Below are positions 20,518-29,260 of a DNA stretch of 64,000 nucleotides, in pieces (the stretch's first letter is position 1; each line of letters starts with the position of its first letter). The stretch is from Microbacterium stercoris (GTDB lineage: Bacteria; Actinomycetota; Actinomycetes; Actinomycetales; Microbacteriaceae): contig NZ_JAGFOA010000007.1 in NCBI RefSeq assembly GCF_017592545.1, positions 149,442 through 213,441 of the forward strand, read 5' to 3'. Made by a program: the position numbers and the translations under genes. Under the pieces are notes generated by a model. That model saw only the letters and a program-made list of their open reading frames with translations. It searched no databases and was not told the DNA's origin.

Positions 20518-21365
20518 CCTCCGCACCGCGTCTCGAGATGGGGCCGGCGATCCTGTTCTGCCCGGCGGATCGCCCCGACAGGTATCAGAAGGCCGCCGAG
20601 CGGGCCGATGCCGTGATCCTGGATCTCGAGGATGCCGTGGCACCGGAGGCCAAGCAGGCGGCACGCGAGGGCGTCGCCGCCTCGGCGCTCGATCCCGCCC
20701 GAACGATCGTGCGGGTCAACGACGCCCGGTCGGGTCTGCTCGCCGAGGATCTGGCGGCGGTGCTCCGCTCGCCTTACCGCACGGTGATGCTCGCGAAGAC
20801 CGAGCGCCCCGCCGACATCGATGCACTCGGCGCTCTCCGGGTGATCGCGCTGTGCGAGACCGCCGCGGGGGTCGTGAACGCCCCGCAGATCGCGGCCCAT
20901 CCGCGCGTCGTCGGGCTGATGTGGGGCGCGGAGGATCTCGTCGCCTCGCTCGGCGGCACCTCCAGCCGCGACGCCTCGGGCGCGTACCGCGCCGTCGCCG
21001 TGCACGCGCAGACGGCCGTCCTCCTGGCGGCGGGCGCCGCGGGGGTGGCGGCGATCGACGCCGTGCACCTCGACATCGCCGACATCAACGGCTGCCGCGC
21101 CGAGGCCGAAGACGCGGCCGCGAGCGGCTTCGCGGCCAAGGCGGCGATCCATCCGTCGCACGTCGCGGCGATCCGCGATGCCTTCGCCCCCTCCGACAGC
21201 GAGCTGCGGTGGGCGAGCGCGGTGCTCGCGGAGGCCGCCCGCGCCACGGCCGATGGCCGAGGCGTCTTCCGGTTCGAAGGCCGCATGGTCGACGAGCCGG
21301 TCCTCAGACACGCGCGCGGCATCCTCGCGCGCGAACCCCGCGGGGCCACAAGCCCTGCGCCGTGA
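20514..21365 (+). CDS. CitE-like beta-hydroxyacyl-CoA lyase (Rv2498c type)
   Basis: A 283-aa HpcH/HpaI-superfamily TIM barrel. Key sites are ILFCPADRPDRYQKA, DAVILDLEDAVAP, ALCETAAGVVNA (metal Glu), WGAEDLVASLGG (metal Asp) and AAIHPSHV. There are no citrate lyase alpha or gamma genes nearby, so it is not part of citrate lyase. M. tuberculosis Rv2498c in the equivalent gene cluster cleaves (R)-HMG-CoA and (S)-citramalyl-CoA, fitting the end of leucine degradation to acetyl-CoA and acetoacetate. GTG 20514 overlaps the MaoC gene stop as GTGA. Confidence 0.85.
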   Translation: MTSAPRLEMGPAILFCPADRPDRYQKAAERADAVILDLEDAVAPEAKQAAREGVAASALDPARTIVRVNDARSGLLAEDLAAVLRSPYRTVMLAKTERPADIDALGALRVIALCETAAGVVNAPQIAAHPRVVGLMWGAEDLVASLGGTSSRDASGAYRAVAVHAQTAVLLAAGAAGVAAIDAVHLDIADINGCRAEAEDAAASGFAAKAAIHPSHVAAIRDAFAPSDSELRWASAVLAEAARATADGRGVFRFEGRMVDEPVLRHARGILAREPRGATSPAP

Positions 21366-21377
21366 AAGGAGACGACG

Positions 21378-22589
21378 ATGTCGATCGTCACGCCCACCCG
21401 CGCCGCCGTACCCGGCACCGAGATGCTCGAACCCGATCTGCAGGAGCTCGCGCACCGCGTGCGCGAGTTCGCGGACGAGGTGGTCGCCCCGGCCGCCTAC
21501 GAGTACGACACCGAGCGGCGCCTGCCCGTCGAGATCATCCAGGAGATGGGGCGGATGGGCCTGTTCGGTCTGCCCCTGCCGGAGGAGTACGACGGTCAGG
21601 GCAAGTCGTACCTGCACCTGTGCGTCGCGGTCGAGCAGCTCGCGCGCGTGGACCAGTCGATCGCGGTCACGCTCGAGGCCGGCCTCGGCCTCGGGGCCAT
21701 GCCGCTGTATCGCTTCGGCACCGAGGAGCAGCGGCGCACCTACCTGCCGCCGCTGGCGCGGGGAGAGAACCTCGCCGCCTTCGGTCTCACCGAGGCGGAG
21801 GCGGGATCCGACGCGGGCGCCACGAAGACCACCGCGACGCTCTCGGACGGCTGGTGGACGATCAACGGGACCAAGCAGTTCATCACGAACTCCGGCACGC
21901 CGATCACGAGCATCGTCACGGTCACGGCCGTGACCGGGGAGCGCCGCGGACCGGACGGATCCGTCCGACCCGAGCTGTCGACCATCATCGTTCCCGTGCC
22001 GACGCCGGGCTTCACGGCGCTGCCGGCCTATGACAAGGTCGGCTGGCACACCTCCGACACCCACCCGCTTGTGTTCGACGGCGTGCGGGTGCCCGAGGAG
22101 AACCTGCTCGGGGAGCGCGGACGCGGTTTCGCGAACTTCCTCAGTGTGCTCGACGAGGGGCGGGTCGCGTTCGCGGCCCTCTGCGTCGGCGCCGCCCAGG
22201 GATGCCTGGAGCAGGCCGTCGCCTACGCGAAGAAGCGCCAGGTGTTCGGGCGTCCCATCGGCGACAACCAGCACATCGCGTTCACGATCGCGCGGATGCA
22301 GGCCCGCGTCGCGGGCGCTCGCGCGGTGATGCACGATGCCGCGCGCCGCATCGATGCGGGCATCCCGTTCACCACGGAGGCGTCGCTGGCGAAGCTGATC
22401 GGATCGGAGGCCGCGATGGCCAACGCCGCCGATGCGACGCAGATCTGGGGAGGCTACGGATTTATGAACGAGAACGCGGTGGCCCGGCACTACCGCGACT
22501 CGCGCATCCTCACCCTCGGCGAGGGCTCGACGGAGGTGCAGCTCGGCATCATCGCGCGCAGCCTCGGCTTCGACCGCGCGTTCGCCTGA
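21378..22589 (+). CDS. Branched/short-chain acyl-CoA dehydrogenase (FadE19-like)
   Basis: A 403-aa FAD acyl-CoA dehydrogenase: AFGLTEAEAGSDAGATKTTA (FAD/substrate region), FITNSG, the SVLDEGRVAFAA helix, AKKRQVFGRPIGDNQHIAF and IWGGYGF. A Glu in LGEGSTEVQ (Glu382) sits where short- and medium-chain dehydrogenases have their catalytic base; human isovaleryl-CoA dehydrogenase lacks it there and uses another Glu. By context it should desaturate isovaleryl-CoA, but 2-methylbutyryl- or isobutyryl-CoA are equally possible. SD GAAAGGAG precedes ATG 21378. Last gene of the operon, followed by a terminator. Confidence 0.88.
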   Translation: MSIVTPTRAAVPGTEMLEPDLQELAHRVREFADEVVAPAAYEYDTERRLPVEIIQEMGRMGLFGLPLPEEYDGQGKSYLHLCVAVEQLARVDQSIAVTLEAGLGLGAMPLYRFGTEEQRRTYLPPLARGENLAAFGLTEAEAGSDAGATKTTATLSDGWWTINGTKQFITNSGTPITSIVTVTAVTGERRGPDGSVRPELSTIIVPVPTPGFTALPAYDKVGWHTSDTHPLVFDGVRVPEENLLGERGRGFANFLSVLDEGRVAFAALCVGAAQGCLEQAVAYAKKRQVFGRPIGDNQHIAFTIARMQARVAGARAVMHDAARRIDAGIPFTTEASLAKLIGSEAAMANAADATQIWGGYGFMNENAVARHYRDSRILTLGEGSTEVQLGIIARSLGFDRAFA

Positions 22590-22601
22590 GCGCGAGAGAG
22601 C

Positions 22602-22634
22602 AAGAAGGCCGGATCCGATGGATCCGGCCTTCTT
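22602..22634. terminator. Bidirectional intrinsic terminator between convergent genes
   Basis: A perfect 15-bp stem with a 3-base loop (22602-22616 with 22620-22634, loop GAT). AAGAAGG and CCTTCTT at the base give a partial T-tract both ways. It serves the leucine operon on the plus strand and accA3 on the minus strand. Confidence 0.85.
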
Positions 22635-22650
22635 CGCGTGTACCGCGACG

Positions 22651-24420
22651 TCAGCTGATGTGGAGCAGCTGGTGTCCCGCGGCGACCGTGGTGCCCGGGG
22701 TCGCGTCGATCTTGCTGATGACGCCGTCCTTGTGCGCCTGCAGGGGCTGCTCCATCTTCATCGCCTCGAGGACGACGACCAGGTCGCCCTTGACGACCGA
22801 CTGCCCCTCCTCAACCGCGACCTTGACGATCGTCGCCTGCATGGGCGACTTGACCGCGTCGCCGGAGGCGCCGCCCGCGACGGGCGATCCGCCGTGGCTG
22901 CGGCGCGACGGCGGCACGATGGCGGGGCGGCCCGCGGTGCCCGATGCCTGCGCGATGCGGTCGGGCAGCGACACCTCGAGGCGCTTGCCGGCCACCTCCA
23001 CGACCACGGTGTGACGACCCTCCGCGGGCTTCGGAGCCTCGAGCTCGCCGTCCCACGCGGGGATGTCATTGACGAACTCGGTCTCGATCCAGCGCGTGTA
23101 GACGCCGAACTCGCCGTTCTCGGCGGTGAAGGCGGGGTCGCGCACGACCTTGCGGTGGAAGGGCAGCACCGTGGGGAGGCCTGCCACCTCGAACTCGTCG
23201 AGGGCACGGCGCGAGCGCTGCAGCGCTTCGGCGCGGTCCTTGCCGGTGACGATGATCTTCGCCAGCAGCGAGTCGAAGGAGCCGCCAATCTCATCGCCAG
23301 CGGTGACACCCGAATCGAGGCGGATGCCGGGGCCGCCGAAGGTCTTGAAGACGTGGATCGGACCGGGCTGGGGGAGGAATCCGCGGCCCGGGTCCTCGCC
23401 GTTGATGCGGAACTCGATGGAGTGGCCGACCGGCTTCGGGTCGTCGTAGTCGATGAGGCCGCCGGCGGCGATGCGGAACTGCTCGCGCACGAGGTCGATG
23501 CCCGTGACCTCCTCGGAGACCGGGTGCTCGACCTGCAGACGGGTGTTGACCTCGAGGAAGGAGACCGTGCCGTCGGCGCCGATGAGGAACTCGCAGGTGC
23601 CCGCGCCGGTGTAGCCCACCTCGCGCAGGATCGCCTTGGACGCCTCGTACAGCTTGGCGTTCTGCTCGTCGGTCAGGAACGGCGCGGGCGCCTCCTCGAC
23701 GAGCTTCTGGTGGCGGCGCTGCAGCGAGCAGTCGCGCGTCGAGATGACGACGACGTTGCCCTCGGCGTCGGCGAGGCACTGGGTCTCGACGTGGCGCGGC
23801 TTGTCGAGGTACTTCTCGACGAAGCACTCGCCGCGCCCGAACGCCGCGATCGCCTCACGCGTGGCCGACTCGAACAGCTCGGGCACCTCTTCGATGGTGC
23901 GCGCGACCTTGAGGCCGCGGCCGCCGCCGCCGTACGCCGCCTTGATGGCGATCGGCAGGCCGACCTCCTGGGCGAAGGCCACGACCTCCTCCGCCGTGTC
24001 GACGGGGCCGGGTGTGCCCGGGGCCAGGGGGGCGCCGACCTTCTCGGCCACGCGGCGCGCGGTCACCTTGTCGCCGAGGGCCTCGATGGCCTCGGGAGAC
24101 GGGCCGATCCAGATGAGGCCGGCGGCGATGACCGCGCGGGCGAAGTCGGCGTTCTCGGCGAGGAAGCCGTAGCCCGGGTGCACCGCATCGGCGCCCGAAC
24201 GGCGAGCGACGGCGAGGATCTTGTCGATCTTGAGATAGGTGTCGGCGCTGGTCGCGCCGTCCAGCGCGTAGGCCTCGTCGGCCAGGCGTGCGTGCAGCGC
24301 GTCGCGGTCGGGGTCGGCGTAGACGGCGACAGACGAGATCCCGGAGTCGCGGGCCGCGCGGATGATGCGGACGGCGATCTCGCCGCGGTTGGCGATGAGC
24401 ACCTTGGCGATGGCAGACAT
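22651..24420 (-). CDS. accA3: Acetyl/propionyl-CoA carboxylase biotin carboxylase/BCCP alpha subunit
   Basis: A 589-aa protein: biotin carboxylase domain with [44 protein letters not shown] and [15 protein letters not shown], then a C-terminal biotinyl domain with LEAMKMEQP (biotin-Lys555). In actinobacteria AccA3 serves several AccD partners for malonyl- and methylmalonyl-CoA supply; AccD5 and AccE lie about 8 kb to the right. ATG 24420 follows TAGGCT with a 7-base gap, so it is probably leaderless. Its 3' end faces the leucine operon across a shared terminator. Confidence 0.94.
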   Translation of the reverse strand: MSAIAKVLIANRGEIAVRIIRAARDSGISSVAVYADPDRDALHARLADEAYALDGATSADTYLKIDKILAVARRSGADAVHPGYGFLAENADFARAVIAAGLIWIGPSPEAIEALGDKVTARRVAEKVGAPLAPGTPGPVDTAEEVVAFAQEVGLPIAIKAAYGGGGRGLKVARTIEEVPELFESATREAIAAFGRGECFVEKYLDKPRHVETQCLADAEGNVVVISTRDCSLQRRHQKLVEEAPAPFLTDEQNAKLYEASKAILREVGYTGAGTCEFLIGADGTVSFLEVNTRLQVEHPVSEEVTGIDLVREQFRIAAGGLIDYDDPKPVGHSIEFRINGEDPGRGFLPQPGPIHVFKTFGGPGIRLDSGVTAGDEIGGSFDSLLAKIIVTGKDRAEALQRSRRALDEFEVAGLPTVLPFHRKVVRDPAFTAENGEFGVYTRWIETEFVNDIPAWDGELEAPKPAEGRHTVVVEVAGKRLEVSLPDRIAQASGTAGRPAIVPPSRRSHGGSPVAGGASGDAVKSPMQATIVKVAVEEGQSVVKGDLVVVLEAMKMEQPLQAHKDGVISKIDATPGTTVAAGHQLLHIS

Positions 24421-24427
24421 GATTTTC

Positions 24428-24433
24428 AGCCTA
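24428..24433 (-). promoter_or_regulatory. -10 element of accA3
   Basis: TAGGCT on the minus strand ends 7 bases before ATG 24420, indicating a leaderless or nearly leaderless transcript. Confidence 0.45.
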
Positions 24434-24546
24434 CCGACGGCGGGGGCGCGGTCTTTGCGGACCCTCGACAAGAAAACGTCGAGAACGTGTGGGGTGGCAT
24501 CCAACGCCCGGATCCGTCGTCCCGTTCGGATGCCGGGGCGGACCGC

Positions 24547-24552
24547 TACCGT
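24547..24552 (+). promoter_or_regulatory. -10 element of maf
   Basis: TACCGT ends 6 bases before ATG 24559. The 138-base gap 24421-24558 therefore holds two divergent leaderless promoters. Confidence 0.45.
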
Positions 24553-24558
24553 GAACGC

Positions 24559-25209
24559 ATGCAGGTCTGTCTCGCCTCCACGTCCCCCGCCCGCCTGATG
24601 CTGCTGCGGCAGGCCGGCATCGAGCCCCTCACGCTCGCGCCCGCGGTGGACGAGGAGGCCGTGATCGCCGAGACGGAGGCGCGCGAGGATCGGGTGCTGC
24701 CGCCGGCCGAGCACGTGCTGCTGCTCGCGCGCCTCAAGGCCGCCGACGTGGCCGCCCGCGTGCGCGCGGAGCATCCCGGCTTCGAGGGGATCGTCATCGG
24801 CGGCGACTCCATGTTCGAGCTTGACGGCGTTGTATACGGCAAGCCGTACACGCCGGAGGCGGCCACCGAGCGCTGGCGCGGCATGCGAGGACGCACCGGA
24901 GTGCTCCACTCGGGCCACAGCGTCTTCCGCGTGACGGACGATGCCGATCCGGTCGAGGCGCACGCGGTCGCCGAAGCCGCAGTGACCTTCGCCGCCGACG
25001 TCGACGACGACGAGATCGCGGCCTACGTGAGCACGGGGGAGCCGCTGCACGTCGCGGGCGCCTTCACCGTCGACAGCCTGGGCGGCGCGTTCATCGACCG
25101 CGTCGAGGGCGACCCGTCCACGGTCGTGGGCATGTCGCTGTCAACCGTGCGCCGCCTCGTGCGCGAGCTCGGCGTCTCGTGGACCTCTCTCTGGACCGTG
25201 CGGACGTAG
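24559..25209 (+). CDS. maf: Maf family nucleoside triphosphate pyrophosphatase
   Basis: A 216-aa protein with the Maf N-terminal signature [16 protein letters not shown], the central [16 protein letters not shown] and the C-terminal [20 protein letters not shown] then VVGMSL. The family hydrolyses non-canonical or modified NTPs to monophosphates. Synteny with accA3 and accD5/accE matches mycobacteria. Start ATG 24559 is supported by the -10 element 6 bases upstream and by the [12 protein letters not shown] beginning. Confidence 0.92.
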   Translation: MQVCLASTSPARLMLLRQAGIEPLTLAPAVDEEAVIAETEAREDRVLPPAEHVLLLARLKAADVAARVRAEHPGFEGIVIGGDSMFELDGVVYGKPYTPEAATERWRGMRGRTGVLHSGHSVFRVTDDADPVEAHAVAEAAVTFAADVDDDEIAAYVSTGEPLHVAGAFTVDSLGGAFIDRVEGDPSTVVGMSLSTVRRLVRELGVSWTSLWTVRT

Positions 25210-25323
25210 CCCCATCACCCCCGAGCAGGCGCTCGTGCCCGTGCTGCTGCCGTTCTGAGGCCGCGGATCCGGATCGCCCGAGAGACGGGCATAAGCACAG
25301 GTGCGGCCTGGGAGGATGGACCC

Positions 25324-26604
25324 ATGCAGAGCGGTGACACGATCGACCTCCACATCTCCGGCGTCGCGCACGGGGGAGTCTTCGTCGCGCGCCATGAAGG
25401 CCGTGTGGTGTTCGTGCCCGACGCGCTTCCCGGCGAGACCGTGCGCGTGCGCATCACCGACGTGAAGAAGTCGTTCGCGCGCGCGGAGGCGCTCGAGGTG
25501 CTCGATGCGTCCCCCGATCGCCGTGCGCACGTCTGGGAGCAGGCCGACATCGCCCACGCACCCGAGCAGCGTCCCGGCGGCGCCGACTTCGGACACATCG
25601 CCCTTCCGCGTCAGCGCGCCCTCAAGGCGCAGGTGCTCTCGGAAGCCTTCGAGAAGTTCGCGGGCACGTCCCTCGACGTGACCGTCCGGGGTCCGGAAGA
25701 GGTGCTCGGTGCGGATCACCCTGCCGTGCAGGGCACCGAGGAGGGCACCCGCTATCGCACGCGCATCAGCCTGCATGTGGACGGCGAGGGCCGCATCGGC
25801 CCGTACGCCGCGCGCAGCAACACGATCATCCCCGTGACCTCGCACCCGCTCGCGACCCTCGACATCGAGGCCGTCGCGCTCGCCGTGCGCAAGGCCCCGG
25901 AGGGCCGCCTCGATCTCGTGCAGCCGTCCGACGGCCAGGTGCGCACCATCCGTCGTCCCGCCTTCACCGGCGACAAGCGACGCCGCTTCGCGCCGCGTCC
26001 GGAGAAGGCGGCACCGGAGGTCATCCAGGAGGTCGTCGGCGATCGCGAGTTCCGCGTCGACGCGGGCGGGTTCTGGCAGGTGCACCGCGCCGCGGCCGCC
26101 ACCCTTGACTCGGCGGTGCGCGCCGCGCTCGGCGAGCTGTCGAGCGACGCCTGGCACCTCGACCTCTACGGCGGCGTCGGCCTGTTCGCCGCGGCAATGG
26201 GCGATCTCGCCGGCAGCGCGCGCATCACCACCGTCGAGTCGGAGGCCCGTGCCACCGCGCACGCCCGCTACAACCTCGAGATGTTCGGGGCCGAGGCCGT
26301 GACGGCGCGCGTCGACCGTTTCCTGGCGCGCCTCGCCCACCAGGCGACCGACCTCGATCGCGAGATGCTCTCGCGCGGCGTCACGCTGCTCGATCCGCCG
26401 CGCTCCGGCGCCGGCAAGGAGGTCGTCGCGGGCATCGCCGGCCTCGCACCCGAGCGCGTCGCCTACGTGGCCTGCGACCCGGTCGCGCTCGCGCGCGACA
26501 TCGGGTACTTCCGCGAGGCCGGCTACGAGCTCACCAGCCTCGAGGCGTTCGACCTCTTCCCGAACTCGCACCACGTCGAGGCGCTGGCCGTCCTCTCCCG
26601 CTGA
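25324..26604 (+). CDS. TrmA/RumA-type RNA m5U methyltransferase lacking Fe-S cluster cysteines
   Basis: A 426-aa protein: N-terminal TRAM domain (about 5-60, GVAHGGVFVARHEGRVVFV), central region, and a SAM-dependent methyltransferase domain with DLYGGVGLFAAAM, LLDPPRSGAGKEV and VACDPVALARD, where Cys384 is the catalytic nucleophile; HHVEALAVL closes the fold. RumA-type enzymes carry a Cys-rich [4Fe-4S] site after the TRAM domain. Here that stretch (71-91, with RPGGADFGH) has no Cys, and Cys384 is the only Cys in the protein. Target (rRNA or tRNA uridine) is unknown. GAGGAT 6 bases before ATG suggests leaderless translation. Confidence 0.87.
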   Translation: MQSGDTIDLHISGVAHGGVFVARHEGRVVFVPDALPGETVRVRITDVKKSFARAEALEVLDASPDRRAHVWEQADIAHAPEQRPGGADFGHIALPRQRALKAQVLSEAFEKFAGTSLDVTVRGPEEVLGADHPAVQGTEEGTRYRTRISLHVDGEGRIGPYAARSNTIIPVTSHPLATLDIEAVALAVRKAPEGRLDLVQPSDGQVRTIRRPAFTGDKRRRFAPRPEKAAPEVIQEVVGDREFRVDAGGFWQVHRAAAATLDSAVRAALGELSSDAWHLDLYGGVGLFAAAMGDLAGSARITTVESEARATAHARYNLEMFGAEAVTARVDRFLARLAHQATDLDREMLSRGVTLLDPPRSGAGKEVVAGIAGLAPERVAYVACDPVALARDIGYFREAGYELTSLEAFDLFPNSHHVEALAVLSR

Positions 26605-26650
26605 CCGGAGCGGGCGCGGGAGCCTGCGCCGCGGCCCTTCGCGACGCTCG

Positions 26651-26656
26651 TAGGAT
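26651..26656 (+). promoter_or_regulatory. -10 element of the Pr6Pr gene
   Basis: TAGGAT ends 6 bases before GTG 26663, fixing that start and suggesting a leaderless mRNA. Confidence 0.45.
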
Positions 26657-26662
26657 ACGGGC

Positions 26663-27352
26663 GTGAGAAGGCCCATCGCGTCACCCCGGCTTTGGTTCGC
26701 GTGCCTGCTGATCGTCCTGTCGATCTACGGCTTTATGGTCGGATCGCACTCGACGACGTTCCTCACCACGATCACCAACGCCATCCTGCTGGGCTACCTG
26801 GTCGTCGGGGTGTGGACCATGTGGACGCGCGGCACCGACGAGCTGCCGGCGCCGCGTCTGCGCGGGGCGATCGTGACCTGGATGCTGTTCGTCGCGATCA
26901 TCGCCCACTCCCTGCTCTCGCACTGGGCGAATCCGTTCGATGCGGTCTTCGATCCCGATCCCGCCGCCTCGCTGCGGGGGACGGCGCTGCTGTTCGCGCA
27001 CTACGTGATGCCGATCGGCATGCTCCTCGACTGGCTGCTGTTCGGTCCGCGGGGGCGCACCCGATGGATCGACATCGCGATCTGGCCGCTGTACGCGCTG
27101 GCGTACGGACTGCTCACGATCCTCCGAGCGGTGGTGTTCCCTGATGCCGCGAACGCGATCCCGTACCCGTTCCTGGAGCCGGGGGACGGGGGCTGGGGAC
27201 AGGTGATCGTGCTGCAGTTCCCGATCGTCATCGCCGTGGCGCTCGTGGCGGCGCCCGTCATCGCCTACGACAAGCTCCTGGCGCGCGCGGCACGCGCGCC
27301 GGCCCTGCGGCTCACGGCGCCGGAGCCCGTCGCCGATAAGCTCTCCCCATGA
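26663..27352 (+). CDS. Pr6Pr-family six-helix membrane protein
   Basis: A 229-aa polytopic protein with about six hydrophobic segments (near 11-29, 33-55, 69-86, 105-125, 135-155, 180-202). Family landmarks are HYVMPIGMLLDWLLFGP and WPLYALAYGLLTILRA, followed by the conserved YPFLEPGDGGW. The family is widespread in actinobacteria and has no agreed function. The stop overlaps the start of the response-regulator gene (ATGA), but a -10 element for that gene lies within this one, so coupling may be only partial. Phe-Met at 26732-26737 is coded TTT ATG. Confidence 0.75.
   Translation: MRRPIASPRLWFACLLIVLSIYGFMVGSHSTTFLTTITNAILLGYLVVGVWTMWTRGTDELPAPRLRGAIVTWMLFVAIIAHSLLSHWANPFDAVFDPDPAASLRGTALLFAHYVMPIGMLLDWLLFGPRGRTRWIDIAIWPLYALAYGLLTILRAVVFPDAANAIPYPFLEPGDGGWGQVIVLQFPIVIAVALVAAPVIAYDKLLARAARAPALRLTAPEPVADKLSP
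27337..27342 (+). promoter_or_regulatory. -10 element inside the Pr6Pr gene for the two-component triad
   Basis: TAAGCT ends 6 bases before ATG 27349, giving the regulator its own leaderless start in addition to read-through from upstream. Confidence 0.4.
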
Positions 27353-27996
27353 CGCGAGTGGCCCTGATCGACGACCACGAATCCGTGCGCCTGGGCCTTG
27401 CGGCCGCTCTCGAGCGCGCCGGCGACGAGGTCGTGTTCACGGGAGCCGGCGTGGCGGAGTACCTCGCCTGGCGCAAGGCGTCGAAGGCCGCTCCCGCCGA
27501 CGTCGTGCTGCTCGACCTCACGCTCGGCGACGGCACCACCGTCACCGAGAACGTCGTGTGCCTCGCCGGTGAGTCGTCGGTCATCATCCACTCGGTCGCC
27601 GACCGTCCCGCCGCCGTCCGCGAGGCGCTCGCCGCCGGCGCCGTGGGTGTTGTGAGCAAGGCCTCCCCGCTCGATGACGTGCTGGGCGCGGTGCGCACCG
27701 CGGCGCTCGGCGAGCCCCTGAACAACGTCGAATGGGCGAGCGCGGTCGAGGGCGACCGTGCCTTCGCGGACGCGCAGCTGTCCGCGCGCGAGCGTGAGGT
27801 GCTGCGTCTGTACGCCGCGGGTCTGCCGCTGAAGATCGTGGCCGACCGCCTGGGCGTGGCGTACTCCACCGCCAAGGAGAACATCACCCGGGTGCGCATG
27901 AAGTACATCGAGGTGGGTCGTCCCGCGCCGACGAAGGTGGATCTGCTGCGCCGCGCCATGGAGGACGGCATCGTCGACGCCTCCGCGGAGAGCTGA
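27349..27996 (+). CDS. LuxR/NarL-type response regulator
   Basis: A 215-aa protein: receiver domain 1-120 with acidic pocket Asp8-Asp9 (ALIDDHESVR) and phospho-acceptor Asp56 (VLLDLTLGDG), then a LuxR helix-turn-helix (about 147-205; LSAREREVLRLYAAGLPLKI, AYSTAKENITRVRMKY). The segment around the usual Lys reads VVSKASPLDD, so that Lys is kept. It is followed by its sensor kinase 4 bases later and by a second membrane protein, a three-gene signalling unit. Target genes cannot be told from the sequence. Confidence 0.9.
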   Translation: MTRVALIDDHESVRLGLAAALERAGDEVVFTGAGVAEYLAWRKASKAAPADVVLLDLTLGDGTTVTENVVCLAGESSVIIHSVADRPAAVREALAAGAVGVVSKASPLDDVLGAVRTAALGEPLNNVEWASAVEGDRAFADAQLSAREREVLRLYAAGLPLKIVADRLGVAYSTAKENITRVRMKYIEVGRPAPTKVDLLRRAMEDGIVDASAES

Positions 27997-28000
27997 TCCC

Positions 28001-29260
28001 GTGGCGGTGACGTCGCCGCAGGGCGTCATCGATGCGGCCTGGGGAACGCTCCCGGCCTCGGGGCGCACCGTCGAGGGCGCGGGACGCTACACGTCCGCGA
28101 GGATGGAGCGGATCGTCCAGATCGTCGTCGCGGTGGGCTGCCTCGCCATCGGCGGCCAGGGCTTCTTCGCCTCTCTCGATCTCGCCGGCAGCGGCGTCTC
28201 GCACGGCATCCTGCGCGGCACCGTGTTCGTGAGCCTGCTCGCCATGACGGTGCTGTGCATCATCGGGTGGGGCGCCCGCATCGCGTCGGCGGTGTTCGCG
28301 ATCCTCTTTCCCATCTCGCTGGTGCTGTTCCCGTTCGTGACGGCGGCGACCCCGCCGAACTCCGGTTCCCAGCCCTGGCCGTTCTACCTGATCAGCCTCG
28401 CCGCCACAGGCGCGCTCGTGGCGTTCCGCCTGCCCTGGCAGTACGTCTGGGCGATCGGCACACCCCTGCTCTACGCCGCGATGCGCCTCTGGATGGGCGG
28501 CTTCGCGATCGAGTACTGGATCGGCGTCGGATACGACATCTCGGTCGCGGTGCTCCTGAACCTCGTCATCGTCACCGTCGCCTGGGTGCTGCGCAGCCTC
28601 GGTGCCGGCGTCGACGCCGCGCGCGTGCAGGCCGTCCTGTCCTACGCGCGTGCGGCATCGGCCGACGCGGGGGAGCAGGAGCGGGTCGCCGTGGCGGCGC
28701 TGATGCACGACAGCGTGCTGGCCGCGCTCATCGCGGCGGAGCGCGCGCACACCCCGCGGGAGCATCAGCTCGCCGTCTCGATGGCGCGTGAGGCCCTCAC
28801 CCGCCTCGCCAACGCGGAGTCCGATGATCCGGAGGGAAGCGATGAGCCGGTCGGCCGCTGCCGCATCGCGGACGACATCGAGCGATCCGCGCGCGACCTG
28901 GGGGTCGAGCTCGCGGTCGAACGGGTGGACATCGGCCCCGAGACCGTCGAGCAGCCCGTGATCCCCGGACGTGTCGCGCGGGCCATCGTGCTCGCGGCCA
29001 CGCAGGCCGTCGCGAACGCCGTGCAGCACGCCGAGGGGGCGGGCCTGCGCAGCCGGATCCTCCGCGCGGGACGCGGTGTGCGGGTGGAGGTCTCGGACAC
29101 GGGCCCGGGGGTGGACGTCGCCCTGATCCCCTCCGATCGCCTGGGCATCCGCGCGTCGATCTTCGCGCGGATGACGGCGGTCGGCGGCGAGGCGACGATC
29201 GAATCGAGCGGGCGCGGCACCACCGTCGCTCTCACCTGGACGGGGGATCGCCGAGCATGA
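28001..29260 (+). CDS. Sensor histidine kinase (NarL-partner type, six membrane segments)
   Basis: A 419-aa protein. Roughly six transmembrane helices lie between 38 and 200, with no large extracellular sensor domain. The dimerisation region has ALMHDSVLAALIAA with candidate phospho-His236, unlike the usual HDxxxQ box of HisKA_3. The ATPase domain has VANAVQHAEG (N box), VSDTGPGVD (G1) and SSGRGTTVALTW (G2). GTG 28001 starts 4 bases after the regulator stop. The absence of a recognisable ligand domain suggests that it senses membrane or envelope state; this is inference. Confidence 0.85.
   Translation: MAVTSPQGVIDAAWGTLPASGRTVEGAGRYTSARMERIVQIVVAVGCLAIGGQGFFASLDLAGSGVSHGILRGTVFVSLLAMTVLCIIGWGARIASAVFAILFPISLVLFPFVTAATPPNSGSQPWPFYLISLAATGALVAFRLPWQYVWAIGTPLLYAAMRLWMGGFAIEYWIGVGYDISVAVLLNLVIVTVAWVLRSLGAGVDAARVQAVLSYARAASADAGEQERVAVAALMHDSVLAALIAAERAHTPREHQLAVSMAREALTRLANAESDDPEGSDEPVGRCRIADDIERSARDLGVELAVERVDIGPETVEQPVIPGRVARAIVLAATQAVANAVQHAEGAGLRSRILRAGRGVRVEVSDTGPGVDVALIPSDRLGIRASIFARMTAVGGEATIESSGRGTTVALTWTGDRRA

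Noticed and set aside
20514..21365. Citrate lyase beta subunit
   Set aside because: No alpha or gamma subunits or accessory cit genes nearby; the leucine-catabolic context favours an Rv2498c-type lyase.
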